5,890 nucleotides of DNA from an uncultured Lachnospiraceae bacterium (GTDB taxonomy: Bacteria; Bacillota; Clostridia; Lachnospirales; Lachnospiraceae), in contig CAJUCK010000006.1 in NCBI GenBank assembly GCA_910585395.1, positions 47,826-53,715 of the forward strand. The letters run 5' to 3'. Made by a program: the position numbers and the translations under genes. Positions within the stretch are counted from its first letter, which is position 1; each line of letters starts with the position of its first letter. The notes beneath the pieces were generated by a model that was not told the origin of the DNA, did no database searches, and saw nothing but the letters and a program-made list of their open reading frames with translations. This document shows positions 5,737 to 5,890 of this stretch, piece by piece.

Positions 5737-5890
5737 TCATTCCAGATATTCTATCTTACTTACAGACACCTCGTAGGCAACCCGGTGTTCCACTTCAGTC
5801 TCGGACAGTTTCTTTACATACTCTCTGCTCTGGATTCTTCCATAAACCTGCACATGTCCTCCCACCTCAAAACCAGAAGCATATCTGGCA
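5737..5890 (-). CDS. SSB-like single-stranded DNA-binding protein, C-terminal 50 residues (5' end beyond window)
   Basis: The last 50 codons of a gene that enters from the right edge and stops at TGA 5737-5739. The visible part contains GGHVQVYGRIQSREYV, matching the SSB OB-fold strand that reads 'G..V.V.GR...R.Y' and contacts single-stranded DNA, followed by a charged loop and a final strand with AYEVSVSKIEYLE. This fits the second half of a bacterial SSB OB-fold. The protein ends straight after the fold: there is no glycine/proline-rich linker and no acidic DDDIPF-like tip, which housekeeping SSBs use to bind partner proteins. It may be an accessory SSB or a PriB-like relative. Identity rests on a short stretch, so confidence is moderate. 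Confidence 0.75.
   Translation of the reverse strand, partial: ARYASGFEVGGHVQVYGRIQSREYVKKLSETEVEHRVAYEVSVSKIEYLE

Noticed and set aside
1..5890. CRISPR array, tRNA, rRNA, insertion sequence or prophage parts
   Set aside because: No regularly spaced repeats, cloverleaf, transposase-like frame or terminal inverted repeats were seen on either strand.

Overview
The window looks like a chromosomal segment from a low-to-moderate GC Firmicute, most likely a gut Clostridium of the Lachnospiraceae type. The reasons are the AGGAGG-type ribosome binding sites, the sigma-A-like promoters, a lysine (L-box) riboswitch ahead of dapA, and DapA/DapB/SSB sequences that read like that family. This taxonomic call is inference. 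Every gene I can support is on the minus strand, so transcription runs from right (5890) to left (1). The plus strand carries only shadow reading frames.

In order of transcription: (1) the last 50 codons of an SSB-like OB-fold protein (5737-5890), cut by the right edge. (2) A short CobO/BtuR-family P-loop protein, a putative corrinoid adenosyltransferase (5131-5613), with its own candidate extended -10 promoter. (3) A non-coding stretch (4679-5130) holding a consensus promoter, a lysine riboswitch aptamer and an intrinsic terminator. (4) dapA (3779-4678) and dapB (2970-3737), separated by about 40 bases and closed by a terminator at 2818-2852. (5) A second non-coding stretch (2602-2969) with candidate promoters. 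(6) A large membrane signalling protein starting at GTG 2601 and running off the left edge. It has two tandem periplasmic-binding-protein-like domains, a transmembrane helix, a degenerate GGDEF domain and an EAL domain.

How they work together: DapA and DapB catalyse the first two committed steps of diaminopimelate/lysine synthesis. The L box should end transcription ahead of them when lysine is plentiful. DapA appears to lack two residues tied to lysine feedback in the E. coli enzyme, so riboswitch control may be the main brake here. The sensor is probably a separate transcription unit. It would couple binding of an external solute, perhaps an amino acid, to c-di-GMP breakdown.

Most of the window is ordinary core metabolism. 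I did not find a clearly new system. The points most worth a second look are the dual-sensor EAL protein with a dead-looking GGDEF, the CobO-like protein with an altered Walker B-like motif, the SSB end without an acidic tip, and the apparent shift of lysine control from allostery to RNA.
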